Assembly (NCBI GenBank): GCA_023382655.1
Contig: JAHDWK010000024.1
Span: 39,157 to 103,156 of the forward strand
Source: Anaerolineae bacterium
GTDB lineage: Bacteria; Chloroflexota; Anaerolineae; Promineifilales; Promineifilaceae
DNA length: 64,000 nt
Reading direction: 5' to 3'
The notes under the pieces were generated by a model. That model was not told where the DNA came from and made no database searches. It was given only the letters and a program-made list of their open reading frames with translations. Below, piece by piece: positions 55,598 to 64,000 of the stretch (its first letter is position 1; each line of letters opens with the position of its first letter). The position numbers were made by a program, and so were the translations under genes.

Positions 55598-55969
55598 CTA
55601 CTGAATGTTCAGGACATCTTTTACCGCTGTGGACAGTTCTTTGGGTAAAAATGGCTTGCTCATAAAGGTGACATTTTGTAAATGTCCAATTAAGCGATGC
55701 GTGGGGTTGGTAAATGCTGTTAGCACCAGCACTTTGGGGCGTTGAATTTCCATCTTACTGATGCCCTGTAACACATCCCAACCATTCATGTCTGGTAAAG
55801 AAATATCGAGAATCACCAATGTGGGCCGGCACTGCCCGATGAGGGCTATAGCATCACGACCGGTAGCCGCATGATGCAGCTCAATGGGCAACGGCCGTAG
55901 CGAAGCCTCTATAATGCGGAAGATTCCTAAATCATCCTCTACGCTAACAACACAATAAGGGGAAGTCAT
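55598..55969 (-). CDS. Single-domain response regulator 2
   Basis: 123 residues, a receiver domain close to its neighbour: CVVSVEDDLGIFRIIEASLR, LVILDISLPDMNGWDVL, VLVLTAFTN and FMSKPFLPKEL. It lacks an output domain. The ATG at 55969 lies six bases after a perfect minus-strand TATAAT (55981-55976), with no ribosome site, so the message should be leaderless; the longer in-frame extension upstream would run through the promoter and is rejected. The pair probably arose by tandem duplication. Confidence 0.9.
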   Translation of the reverse strand: MTSPYCVVSVEDDLGIFRIIEASLRPLPIELHHAATGRDAIALIGQCRPTLVILDISLPDMNGWDVLQGISKMEIQRPKVLVLTAFTNPTHRLIGHLQNVTFMSKPFLPKELSTAVKDVLNIQ

Positions 55970-56155
55970 GAAACCATTATAAAAAGTAGCCTGAGGGGAT
56001 GTTTGGGTACAGGTTGCTTGATTCCTCAGGAAGTGCCAATATAAACATGATACGAGATTGTTTGTTGTTATTCTTTTGTGAACAACATGAATCTTTCCCC
56101 TAGTGTACCTCAACTGTGGCAAAGCAGGTATGGAATGGGGAGGATGAATTGATGG

Positions 56156-56716
56156 CTAATTGCGCCAGAAACCAAGCGGGTATTTATGCCAGAGGTAATA
56201 GGTAGCCGCAGCCCAACCTAACGCCGAACAAACAACAAAGGTCACGGCCGTGACCATTTCCCATGTGCCGTCTGCGCCGTCTGCCACACCCAAGACGGCC
56301 GTCACCAACACGCTCAGCGCCATGCCAATTAGCCCCAACAAAACCCCCACCAGCGCTCCCAAAGCAAACGCCCCCATCAAGCGCGCCTGACGGTGTTTTT
56401 GCGCCTGCAAACAGGCCCGCAGTCCATTTGGTACTTTGTCTAACTCAGTGGTTGGGTCAATCTGGTAACGTTGCACCAGGTCATAGATTTGTCCGCGCCG
56501 CTGTGCGTCGCTGATACCGGTGAGCAGCAAATAAAGCTCCCCTTGATAAGGCAAAACGTAACGATGTAAAGATGGATTTACCTGGACAGCCTCTTCCACT
56601 TGATAGCGTAAGGAAGGCTGTAAAATCCGCACCACCTGCCGCTGCTCTAAAAGCAATTCGATATTTGCTTCGGCCAATGGCGCTTGCTGTGGATTGACAA
56701 AACCCTGACTACTCAT
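56156..56716 (-). CDS. Hypothetical two-helix membrane protein
   Basis: 186 residues. The first ~110 are soluble (ANIELLLEQRQVVRILQPSL, YQVEEAVQVNPSLHRYVLPY, SDAQRRGQIYDLVQRYQID). Two transmembrane helices follow (about 112-138 and 150-172), then a short tail. No family motif recognised. It lies downstream of the ABC-F gene on the same strand with a gap of about 110 bp. No strong ribosome site is seen. Two octamer copies occur in the transmembrane region. Confidence 0.65.
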   Translation of the reverse strand: MSSQGFVNPQQAPLAEANIELLLEQRQVVRILQPSLRYQVEEAVQVNPSLHRYVLPYQGELYLLLTGISDAQRRGQIYDLVQRYQIDPTTELDKVPNGLRACLQAQKHRQARLMGAFALGALVGVLLGLIGMALSVLVTAVLGVADGADGTWEMVTAVTFVVCSALGWAAATYYLWHKYPLGFWRN

Positions 56717-56825
56717 GGCACTTGCTCTAATTTGCAGAATTTCTATTACAGTTTTTCACCCTGCCCATTATCAAACAGGGCCATGATCAGGTCAACGGGA
56801 CTATTGTGCCAGCGAGCTAAATGTC

Positions 56826-58850
56826 CTACACCAACAACTCATCCAGCACGGCCGTCAACCTTTCTAATTCTGCCTGAGCCGCTGCCTGCTCCTGGCGCAA
56901 ACTTTCCACCTCTTTGCCGGCCGCCGCTGCCTGTTCCACATCGTGTGCCAATTGTGCCAGCCACGCCTCCGTTTCTTCAATCTGCTCCTGCACCTGGCGC
57001 ACATGCCGCCCCCATTGGCGGCGTTCTTGTTTGTTGCGGTGTGGGGGTTGGTTTGCTTTCACCTCCTCTATCCAATCCAATGAAGGGGTCGTCTTTGCGG
57101 CGGTAGGCAGGGCCACTTTGGTGGCCACGGCCGTGGCCGCACTCCCCACGCGCCCGGCCAGGAATGCCTGGTAAGGGCCATCGAACACATGCAGATGACC
57201 GTCCCGCAATTCCCAAATTTGTGTCGCCAGCCTGTCCACCAGATACCGGTCATGTGAAACCAGAATAATGGCTCCGTCAAACTGTTCCAATACCGTTTGC
57301 AGCACTTCTTGAGAGGGAATATCCAGATGATTGGTCGGCTCATCCAGCAGCAAAAAGTTGGCTCCGGCTAACGCCAGCAGCGCCAGCGCCAAGCGTCCCC
57401 GTTCACCCCCGCTCAGGTCGCTCACCTGCTTAAACACATCGTCACCGCGAAACAGGTAGGGTGCTAGAAAATTGCGTGCCTTGTCCACGGGCATTGGCTG
57501 GTGAGCCATCACCTCGTCAATCACCCGCCGGTTCAGGTTAAGCTGTTCGTGCCCCTGGGCAAAATAGCCGCGAATCAGCCCATCCCCATAGCGCAATTTG
57601 CCGCGCAATGGTGATAGTTCCCCCATGAGGGTGCGCAAAAAGGTGCTTTTGCCGCTGCCATTCGGCCCGATCAGCGCCGCACATTCGTGCCGTTCCAGGT
57701 GCAGGTCGTCGCTGGTAAAAAGGGGTGCGCCCGGATAGCCAATCTCCAACCGTTTGCTGCGCAGCACAAAACGGCCGCTGCGCTGTTCTGGTTTCAGGCG
57801 AATGTGTAGTTGTGGTTGGCGCGGCGTGGGTGGCGGCAGGTCGCGCAGCCGCTGCGCCGCTTCGTTGACGTTGAGGGTGCGCACCCGTTCACCAATTTGC
57901 AGCCAGCTTTGGCCGGGCACGGCCGTAGCCCCATATGTCTCCAGCAACACAATATCCCGTGTCAACCGCTTGAGTTTACCTTTGGCAATATCACTCTTGC
58001 CCCCGGCGATATTTTTGCGCACAAAATCAAGTTCCATTTCCAGCCGTTCTTTTTCGGCCTGGAACTGTTCAGTAGCATAAGCCCAATTGCGCTCCCGCTG
58101 TTCGCTGTACTGGCTGTAACTGCCTTTGTAACTGTGCAATTGCGTGGGTGTCAATTCCCAGATGTGCGTGACCACCCGATCCAAAAAGTAGCGGTCATGG
58201 CTGACGATGAGCAGCGCCCCCGGCCATTGGCGCAGTGTGTTTTCCAGCCATTCTACGGCCGTCACATCCAGATGGTTCGTTGGTTCATCCAAAATTAGCA
58301 GGTCGGGTTGTTCCAGCAGCAAGCGCCCCAACAGCACGCGCGTCTTCTGGCCACCGCTGAGGTGGGCCAGCGGCGTTTGCCAGCTTTCCGGCGGGAATCC
58401 CAGGCCCAGCAGCACCCGCTTGATCTCCTGTTGGTAGTGGTAGCCGCCGCCAACGTCGTATGCTGCCTGGATACGGCCGTACTCCTCCAGAAGCTCCGCC
58501 GCCATTTCCCCCACCGCCATGCGCGTTTCCAGCGCCTGTAGTTGGGCTTCCTGCGTCGTCAGCGCGGCAAAAACCGTCCGCATCTCTTCGTAAATGGTGT
58601 TGTCTTGCCCGGCAAACGCGAGAACCGCTTCTTGCTGCAAATAGCCCAACGTCAAGTCGGGAGTACGGCTGATCTGTCCGTCCCTGGCCTCTTGCTGTCC
58701 GGCCAAAATTTGCAGCAGCGTCGTTTTGCCGCAACCATTGGGGCCAACCAATCCCACCCGCTCTTTGGCTTGTAGCCGCAGTTCAATCTCTTCAAAAATA
58801 TCGTCAGCGCCAAATGATTGCGCCAATCCTTTTGCTTGTAGGATTATCAT
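56826..58850 (-). CDS. ABC-F family ATPase (Uup/EttA-like)
   Basis: 674 residues from the ATG at 58850 (IILQAKGLAQSFGADDIFEE). Two nucleotide-binding domains without membrane segments: Walker A GPNGCGKTT and GPNGSGKST, signatures LSGGQKTR and LSGGERGR, and Walker B LLILDEPTNHLD and LLLDEPTNHLD. A charged inter-domain linker (about 245-320; EQFQAEKERLEMELDFVRKN) corresponds to the P-site tRNA-interaction motif, and a C-terminal coiled coil (about 600-674) follows. ABC-F proteins act on the ribosome as translation factors or as antibiotic-resistance proteins; no leader or attenuator is visible, so a housekeeping Uup-like role is likelier. Confidence 0.92.
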   Translation of the reverse strand: MIILQAKGLAQSFGADDIFEEIELRLQAKERVGLVGPNGCGKTTLLQILAGQQEARDGQISRTPDLTLGYLQQEAVLAFAGQDNTIYEEMRTVFAALTTQEAQLQALETRMAVGEMAAELLEEYGRIQAAYDVGGGYHYQQEIKRVLLGLGFPPESWQTPLAHLSGGQKTRVLLGRLLLEQPDLLILDEPTNHLDVTAVEWLENTLRQWPGALLIVSHDRYFLDRVVTHIWELTPTQLHSYKGSYSQYSEQRERNWAYATEQFQAEKERLEMELDFVRKNIAGGKSDIAKGKLKRLTRDIVLLETYGATAVPGQSWLQIGERVRTLNVNEAAQRLRDLPPPTPRQPQLHIRLKPEQRSGRFVLRSKRLEIGYPGAPLFTSDDLHLERHECAALIGPNGSGKSTFLRTLMGELSPLRGKLRYGDGLIRGYFAQGHEQLNLNRRVIDEVMAHQPMPVDKARNFLAPYLFRGDDVFKQVSDLSGGERGRLALALLALAGANFLLLDEPTNHLDIPSQEVLQTVLEQFDGAIILVSHDRYLVDRLATQIWELRDGHLHVFDGPYQAFLAGRVGSAATAVATKVALPTAAKTTPSLDWIEEVKANQPPHRNKQERRQWGRHVRQVQEQIEETEAWLAQLAHDVEQAAAAGKEVESLRQEQAAAQAELERLTAVLDELLV

Positions 58851-58882
58851 GGGCAGAATTGTCAATAGGCAACGATCAATTG

Positions 58883-61678
58883 TCAATTGTCAATTGTCAA
58901 TTGGCCGTTGTTATTCTGTTTAATCGGTAAGGTGACAATAAAAGTGGCGCCCTGCCCCGGTTGGCTGGTGGCGATAATGTCGCCGCCGTGCCGCTCCACA
59001 ATGAGACGGCAAATAGCCAGACCGATGCCGGTGCCTTCGTATTCGGTACGGCCGTGCAGGCGTTGGAACACGGTAAAAATGCGATCCAGATACTTTTCAT
59101 CAAAACCAATGCCATTATCTTGCACCACGATCTGGCAGCGATTTTCGGTCAGCTTCTCGGCAAAGATATGGACCACAGGCGGTTCATCTGGTTTGTGGTA
59201 TTTTAAGGCATTGCCGAGCAGGTTTTGGAATAACTGCTGCATTTGTGTGGGATCTGCTTGAACGGTAGGCAAGGGGGTGAGATGGATACGGCCGTTTGCC
59301 TCTTCAATGCGTACCGATAAATCTTCCAGCACTTGCTGCACTGTGCGGGTCAAATTCACTCCTACAAATGGGTCGGCCTGTGTGAGTACCCGTGAAAACG
59401 CCAACAAATCTACAATCAATGTCTGCATCCGCATCGCCGCATTGTGCATCCGCGCCAGATAATCCTGGCCCCGTTCATCCAGTACATCCGCATAATTGGC
59501 CGCCAACCGGTCGCTAAACATCTGAATCTTACGTAACGGCTCCTGTAAATCGTGTGAAGAGACATAAGCAAAATTTTGCAATTCTCGGTTGCTGCGTTCC
59601 AGTTCGGCCGTATAAATTTGCAGCCGTTCTTCTGCATTACGACGTTCCAAAATCTCCTGGCGCGCCGCTTCGTATAAACGAGCATTCTCAATGGCCACAG
59701 CTAATTGGGCGGCTATCGCTTGCATGGTAAAGAGGTCATCATCATCAAAAGCATGAGGCTGCACACTCTGGGCATCCAACACACCCATCACTATCCCCTT
59801 CAACTCAATCGGCACAGCCACCTCTGAGCGCGTCTCCATTTTGCTCAGTTCCGCATGGTAACGAGGTTCCAGCAGGACGTCAGGGGCTAACAATGCTTCG
59901 CCATGCTGTGCCACCCAACCGGTAATGCCCTGCCCCAATTTCAAACGTGCCACTCCTTCCATTTCCTTCAGTGACGCCAGCGAGGTCGCTTTTAGCACCA
60001 CATATTGCCCCTCCACCAGCCGAATCACCACATTGTAATAAGCAAAAGTGCTGCTGATCAGGTTTACTGATTCATGCAGCAGGTCATCCAAGGAAAGGAT
60101 AGCTGTCGCCCGACGACCGACGCGCACAATCAATTCCAGACTGGAAGCCCGCGCCCGCAATTCAGCTTCCGCTTGCTGGCGCTGGCTGAAATCTTGTTTA
60201 ATGGCGATGAAATGGGTGATGTTTCCCTCCCCATCCGAAACCGGGGTCACGGTCATTTCCTCAGCATAAAAAGAGCCGTCTTTGCGCTGGTTGGTAAATT
60301 CACCTTGCCAGATTTCACCGTGTTGAATCGTTTGCCAAATGGCCTCTTGTAATGGTTCTGCCATATCCTCGTTATAAACCTGCCCGATGTGTTGGCCTGC
60401 GATGTCAGCCAGTATGTAACCGGTGAGCCGGGTATAAGCCGGGTTTATCCACTCGATCAAACCATCCTGGTCAGCGATGAGAATGCCGGTGGGGGCAGCA
60501 GCCAGGGCACTGGATTGTAGTTGTAATTGCTTTTCGGCCGTTTTGCGGCTGGTAATGTCCCGGCCAATGGCGTTGATATAGTTCACATTGCCATATGAAT
60601 CATAATGGACGTTGATAGACCAGAGCGTATCAAAGATGAGGCCGGTCTGGCTCACCTGCCGGTTTTCAAACGTGGCGTGGGACACATTCCCGCGTATCCA
60701 TTCCAACAAACCCATCTCGGTACGGTCCTGGTCGTCGGGGTGTAAAAAACTGAAGGCGGACTGACCTATCAATGCTTCTTGCGGTAGACCGTATATCCGT
60801 TCGGCCGCATGGTTGACGTAGATGAATTCGCCGCTTTTGTCTATCTGTACAATGAGATCATGGCTGCCTTCGACGAAGTCGCGGTATTTTTCTTCACTCT
60901 GGCGCAGGGCCGCTTCGGTAAGGCGCTGTTCGGCGATACGTTGGGTGAGATCGGCGACCATTTCCTGAAGCTGGTCAATTAAATTATTGGCACTGTGCTG
61001 TAAGTCGCCAATTTCATCGTCTTGAATGGGCAGGGGGATGCGCACGGACAGGCGACCGGTCTGCGCAGTATGCAAAACTTGCTGCACGGCCGTAACCCGC
61101 CGCAGCGCCAGCCGATCAATGGCCAGGTACAAAATTAGAGAGGTCAGCCCCACCACCAGCCACGCACTGGCTACAAAGACCAAAATGAGCCGGGCTTCTT
61201 CCGCCTGGTATTGGGCGGTGGAAGCCTGCACGTAGACAAAAAAGAGCGGCCGTGACCCATCACTGGTGAAGATAGGCACGATGGTGCTCACATTATCCCT
61301 ATCACGCAACACAATGCCGTGGGGGCTATCGGCCGTAAACCAGTTAATGTTCAACTCTGCTACCTGGGTAATACGTTTGCCAATTAAATCGCTATCAATC
61401 GCATTGATGATGATGTTGTTGCTGGAACTCACAAAGGCGTTAGCGACAGGCGCGCCGACCAGTTGCTCAATGGTAGCCTCGTCATCGAACATATTCAGGT
61501 TGCCCCGGTTCGTTTCCACAATAGCTGCCGGTATAAGGAGGCGGTCTTCTATATCCGCTTGAAAATGACGCGAAAATTGCCGTAGCAGCAGGTAACCAAC
61601 GATGACTAAAACCAGGAGTTCTACCACGATGATGGTAACGCCTATTTTGAATGTTAGCCGACGGTAAAAGGGTCTCAT
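58883..61678 (-). CDS. Membrane hybrid-sensor-type histidine kinase (HAMP, PAS, PAS, GAF)
   Basis: 931 residues. TM1 (about 9-31) and TM2 (about 165-187) bracket an extracytoplasmic sensor; a HAMP linker (about 190-245) is followed by PAS1 (about 265-385; VEGSHDLIVQIDKSGEFIYV), PAS2 (about 385-505), a GAF domain (about 520-665), and HisKA with the phospho-histidine in FAYVSSHDLQEPLRKIQMFS. HATPase motifs close the protein: NALKYHKPDE (N box), VQDNGIGFDEKYLDRIF (G1) and YEGTGIGLAICRLIVERHGG (G2). It has no receiver. It may signal through the two free receivers encoded at 55109 and 55598; that is inference from proximity. Confidence 0.92.
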   Translation of the reverse strand: MRPFYRRLTFKIGVTIIVVELLVLVIVGYLLLRQFSRHFQADIEDRLLIPAAIVETNRGNLNMFDDEATIEQLVGAPVANAFVSSSNNIIINAIDSDLIGKRITQVAELNINWFTADSPHGIVLRDRDNVSTIVPIFTSDGSRPLFFVYVQASTAQYQAEEARLILVFVASAWLVVGLTSLILYLAIDRLALRRVTAVQQVLHTAQTGRLSVRIPLPIQDDEIGDLQHSANNLIDQLQEMVADLTQRIAEQRLTEAALRQSEEKYRDFVEGSHDLIVQIDKSGEFIYVNHAAERIYGLPQEALIGQSAFSFLHPDDQDRTEMGLLEWIRGNVSHATFENRQVSQTGLIFDTLWSINVHYDSYGNVNYINAIGRDITSRKTAEKQLQLQSSALAAAPTGILIADQDGLIEWINPAYTRLTGYILADIAGQHIGQVYNEDMAEPLQEAIWQTIQHGEIWQGEFTNQRKDGSFYAEEMTVTPVSDGEGNITHFIAIKQDFSQRQQAEAELRARASSLELIVRVGRRATAILSLDDLLHESVNLISSTFAYYNVVIRLVEGQYVVLKATSLASLKEMEGVARLKLGQGITGWVAQHGEALLAPDVLLEPRYHAELSKMETRSEVAVPIELKGIVMGVLDAQSVQPHAFDDDDLFTMQAIAAQLAVAIENARLYEAARQEILERRNAEERLQIYTAELERSNRELQNFAYVSSHDLQEPLRKIQMFSDRLAANYADVLDERGQDYLARMHNAAMRMQTLIVDLLAFSRVLTQADPFVGVNLTRTVQQVLEDLSVRIEEANGRIHLTPLPTVQADPTQMQQLFQNLLGNALKYHKPDEPPVVHIFAEKLTENRCQIVVQDNGIGFDEKYLDRIFTVFQRLHGRTEYEGTGIGLAICRLIVERHGGDIIATSQPGQGATFIVTLPIKQNNNGQLTIDN

Positions 61679-61705
61679 GGCTGTGGTGATTCTTCAAATC
61701 AGGAG

Positions 61706-63085
61706 CTACCCCAAAACCTTCCCTGGATTTAGAATGTTGTGTGGGTCTAGCACCTGTTTGATCTGGCGCATCACTTCAATGGCGGCTTCCCCATGTTCGT
61801 GAACCATATATTTTTGTTTACCAATGCCCACACCGTGTTCGCCGGTACAGGTGCCTTCCAGATGGAGCGCTTTTTGTACGACCTGATCGTTGAACCATTG
61901 CAAATCAGCATCTTTACTCGTTTCTGGGGCAAAGATGACGGTATGCAAGTTACCATCGCCGGCATGCCCAAACAGAGCACCTTTTAGACCCATGCTGCTT
62001 ATTAGATCGGCCGTATACGCCGCCACTTCCGGGTAATGGGAGATGGGCACGGCCACGTCAGTGATGAGGTATTTCTCGCCAGGGTGAGCGCGAAAAAGGG
62101 TCTCGCCCAGTTGGTGACGGCCGTGCCACAGCCGGTCCCGTTCATCACGCCCGACCCCGGCGCTAAAATAGGTGGCGCCGCCATCCACACAAATCTCGCG
62201 CACCAATTGCAGTTCACTTTGCAGCGTTTCGGTCGTTGGCCCATGAAACTCCATGAGCAAGGTAGGCGCGACAGGCAGGTTGATGCTTTCATCCTGGTTC
62301 ATATAGGTGATGGCGGCCGCGTCTAATAATTCCAATGCGGCCGGCCCCAGGCCGGAGCCTATGATCTGGTAAACGACGGCAGCGGCCACGGCCGTGCTGC
62401 CAAAAGTAGCCAATACGGCGCTAAAATGCTCCGGCAGGGGGGCTAACTTGAGTGTGGCTTCCGTTACCAGCCCCAATGTGCCTTCAGAACCGATGATCAA
62501 GTGGGTGAGATCATACCCGGCTGACTGTTTCACCGAACGGGAGCCGGTGCGAATTACCTCGCCATTCGCTAATACTACCTCCAATGCCAACACATTATCA
62601 CGGGTCGCGCCATATTTCACTGTGCGCGTACCGGCCGCATTATTGGCGATCATGCCACCGATGCTGGCATTTGCGCCAGGGTCTGGGGCAAAAAAGAGGC
62701 CGTGCTGCCCCAGGATTTTGTTCATATCTTTGTAGAAAATACCGGGTTGTACGACTGTTTGAAAATCGGCAGCATGAACAGCCAGAATCTGGTTCATCTG
62801 TTGAAAATCCACCACAATCCCGCCCTGGACGGGGATGGGATTTCCTTCCAGGCTGCTGCCGGCGCCCCAGCCGACGATGGGTACGCGGTGTTCATGCGCC
62901 AGCCTCAGGATGGCGCTCACCTCGGCGGTGTTTTGTGGCCAGACGACGGCGTCTGGCAGGTGGAGAGGGTGAGAGGATTGGTCACGGCCGTGTAACACCC
63001 GGTCTGCTTCTTTTTCTGATACCCGTTCATCGCCCAAAAGATTTGTCAATACAGCCAATACATCTGCATTCATCTCTTTTTCCAT
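61706..63085 (-). CDS. FAD-linked oxidase of the GlcD / D-lactate dehydrogenase family
   Basis: 459 residues. An N-terminal FAD-binding PCMH domain (VVWPQNTAEVSAILRLAHEH, VGWGAGSSLEGNPIPVQGGI, PDPGANASIGGMIANNAAGT, GYDLTHLIIGSEGTLGLVTE) precedes a C-terminal FAD-oxidase domain with GHAGDGNLHTVI and the end LDPHNILNPGKVLG. The family oxidises D-2-hydroxyacids such as glycolate or D-lactate and passes electrons to quinone or cytochrome; without glcE or glcF nearby a single-subunit D-lactate dehydrogenase is likely. A second ATG at 63073 has AAAGAG before it and is an equally good start. Confidence 0.9.
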   Translation of the reverse strand: MEKEMNADVLAVLTNLLGDERVSEKEADRVLHGRDQSSHPLHLPDAVVWPQNTAEVSAILRLAHEHRVPIVGWGAGSSLEGNPIPVQGGIVVDFQQMNQILAVHAADFQTVVQPGIFYKDMNKILGQHGLFFAPDPGANASIGGMIANNAAGTRTVKYGATRDNVLALEVVLANGEVIRTGSRSVKQSAGYDLTHLIIGSEGTLGLVTEATLKLAPLPEHFSAVLATFGSTAVAAAVVYQIIGSGLGPAALELLDAAAITYMNQDESINLPVAPTLLMEFHGPTTETLQSELQLVREICVDGGATYFSAGVGRDERDRLWHGRHQLGETLFRAHPGEKYLITDVAVPISHYPEVAAYTADLISSMGLKGALFGHAGDGNLHTVIFAPETSKDADLQWFNDQVVQKALHLEGTCTGEHGVGIGKQKYMVHEHGEAAIEVMRQIKQVLDPHNILNPGKVLG

Positions 63086-63201
63086 CCTGTAGTTTTGCAG
63101 CCAATACTAACCACCACTACCAGCCGCTAACGTCCATCTTTTATGCACGCCAAAATTAACGAAATTGTACGCCAGCCGCCAAGAGTAAGCTACCATGCTT
63201 T

Positions 63202-63230
63202 TTGACACTGCCAGATGCCCGTGTTATACT
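63202..63230 (+). promoter_or_regulatory. Consensus promoter of the tRNA cluster
   Basis: TTGACA (63202-63207), 17-bp spacer, TATACT (63225-63230), about 70 bp before the first tRNA-Ser. The rest of 63086-63298 holds no gene. Confidence 0.85.
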
Positions 63231-63298
63231 CATTCTCCGGGTTTACACCTGATAAACTGGTATAAAACTGGTTTTTAACAAGGCATAAATCCTCCAAT

Positions 63299-63388
<90 letters not shown>

Positions 63389-63462
63389 GTATGAACCTTA
63401 CAATATATGCTGTTAGTGGCCGGTTTCTGACCGGACCAACATATGTTCTTCTCTATTCTTTA

Positions 63463-63553
63463 GGGGAGGTGCCAGAGTGGTCGAATGGGGCCGCCTGCTA
63501 AGCGGTTAACGGTCTTTAAAAGCCGTTCAAGGGTTCGAATCCCTTCCTCCCCG
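63463..63553 (+). tRNA. tRNA-Ser (anticodon GCT)
   Basis: Acceptor stem GGGGAGG with CCTCCCC, anticodon stem GCCGC/GCGGT around loop CTGCTAA, long variable arm, T loop TTCGAAT. CCA is not encoded (GCC follows the discriminator region). Confidence 0.94.
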
Positions 63554-63610
63554 CCTTTACATATTTCTTTCGCTGTGGCCGGTCTCCGACCAAGCCACTT
63601 CAGATTATCT

Positions 63611-63687
63611 GCGCCCTTAGCTCAGTGGATTAGAGCGTCTGGCTACGAACCAGAAGGTCGGGGATTCGAATTCCTCAGGGCGCACCA
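63611..63687 (+). tRNA. tRNA-Arg (anticodon ACG)
   Basis: Acceptor stem GCGCCCT with AGGGCGC, anticodon stem TCTGG/CCAGA around loop CTACGAA, D loop AGCTCAGTGGATTAGAGC, T loop TTCGAAT and encoded CCA. The wobble A would be deaminated to inosine. Confidence 0.95.
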
Positions 63688-63716
63688 CAAAAAAAGAGGA
63701 CTTCCCTCTTTAAGAG

Positions 63717-63744
63717 CCACCATATCCTGTGATATGGTGGTTTT
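63717..63744 (+). terminator. Terminator of the tRNA cluster
   Basis: CCACCATATC (63717-63726) pairs perfectly with GATATGGTGG (63731-63740), then TTTT. A smaller AAAGAGG/CCTCTTT hairpin precedes it. Confidence 0.85.
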
Positions 63745-63793
63745 CTTTTCAGGACACCGTAGCAAATACCGTAGCAGTTACGGAGAGCTTTAA

Positions 63794-63928
63794 ATGAAGC
63801 AATGTGCTCACTGTAAAGAATTTAAATCTCTGGATGAGTTTGCTTTTAGCAATAGACTTCTGGGTACGAGACAAAAACACTGCCGTAGCTGTATGAGTGA
63901 TTTCAATAAAACCTCATACCCTGATTGA
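63794..63928 (+). CDS. Small zinc-knuckle protein
   Basis: 44 residues: MKQCAHCKEFKSLDEFAFSN, then RLLGTRQKHCRSCMSDFNKT and SYPD. Two CxxC pairs spaced about 25 residues apart should bind one zinc, as in the short zinc-ribbon leaders found alone or in front of HNH and phage-type proteins. GGAGAG lies seven bases before the ATG. It ends earlier than relatives I know, which usually continue for 30-60 more residues, so it may be truncated. It stands alone downstream of the tRNA-Arg terminator. The last 70 bp of the window hold no further gene I can support. Confidence 0.6.
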   Translation: MKQCAHCKEFKSLDEFAFSNRLLGTRQKHCRSCMSDFNKTSYPD

Positions 63929-64000
63929 CTGACTAAACTTATAAATGACGTGACACCGAAAAAGTGGACATGAGAATAACTCAGATTCACCATACAATAG

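Noticed and set aside
63611..63928. tRNA-Arg as an integration site for an island starting at the right edge
   Set aside because: No integrase and no repeat of the tRNA 3' end are visible before the window ends.

Overview
The window looks like chromosome from an uncultivated-type Chloroflexota (Anaerolineae-like) bacterium. That is inference from gene flavour: very large secreted proteins with Ig-like and VCBS repeats, proline/threonine linkers before a short C-terminal YLPxIV tail, a CSLREA-type right-handed beta-helix protein, STAND ATPases with TPR tails, -10 boxes placed directly before start codons, and a nadC-nadA-nadB operon. The strongest genome signature is the palindrome ACGGCCGT, about 125 copies by hand count in 64 kb (one or two expected), mostly inside genes.

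Layout. 1-8.2 kb: a kinase-STAND regulator running off the left edge, a CPBP protease, tRNA-Pro, rfbC, a DtxR-type metal regulator divergent from a membrane-anchored glycosidase, and holB. 8.3-27.7 kb: a MalT-like STAND regulator with a probable N-terminal HTH, then four consecutive transcription units (two secreted proteins, a 65-residue peptide, a GNAT-like protein), each preceded by two CAGGACA boxes exactly 21 bp apart and 19-20 bp upstream of a -10 box. This looks like an undescribed regulon. It is followed by a lipoprotein, a small multidrug-resistance-like membrane protein, a deleted PLP decarboxylase and a 3,581-residue secreted protein.

27.7-32.6 kb: a foreign-looking defence/mobile stretch nearly free of the octamer: a PD-(D/E)XK nuclease-like protein, HicAB, a hydrolase remnant, an attC-like integron site followed by an Imm5-like immunity gene, a restriction-enzyme remnant with a kinase-like ORF, and a MazEF-type module. 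32.6-43.4 kb: a lectin-fold protein, a LysM glycosidase, a cystathionine beta-synthase, a DUF6883/DUF4926 pair, an HDAC-family deacetylase, a coiled-coil membrane protein, NAD synthesis genes, and a chimeric relic of a HigBA module. 43.5-49.8 kb: a decayed ISAs1-type element, inositol-phosphate synthase, and a heterodimeric ABC exporter preceded by a strong promoter, a 37-codon leader ORF and a four-segment attenuator.

49.8-64 kb: BNR-repeat and HU-like proteins, an APH-fold kinase, a DUF2785 protein, two single-domain response regulators, an ABC-F ATPase, a PAS/GAF histidine kinase, a GlcD-type oxidase, two tRNA-Ser and one tRNA-Arg, and a small zinc-knuckle ORF. Many gaps hold long inverted repeats of several sequence families whose arms are built from short direct repeats. 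Functions come from sequence reading only; no database search was run.
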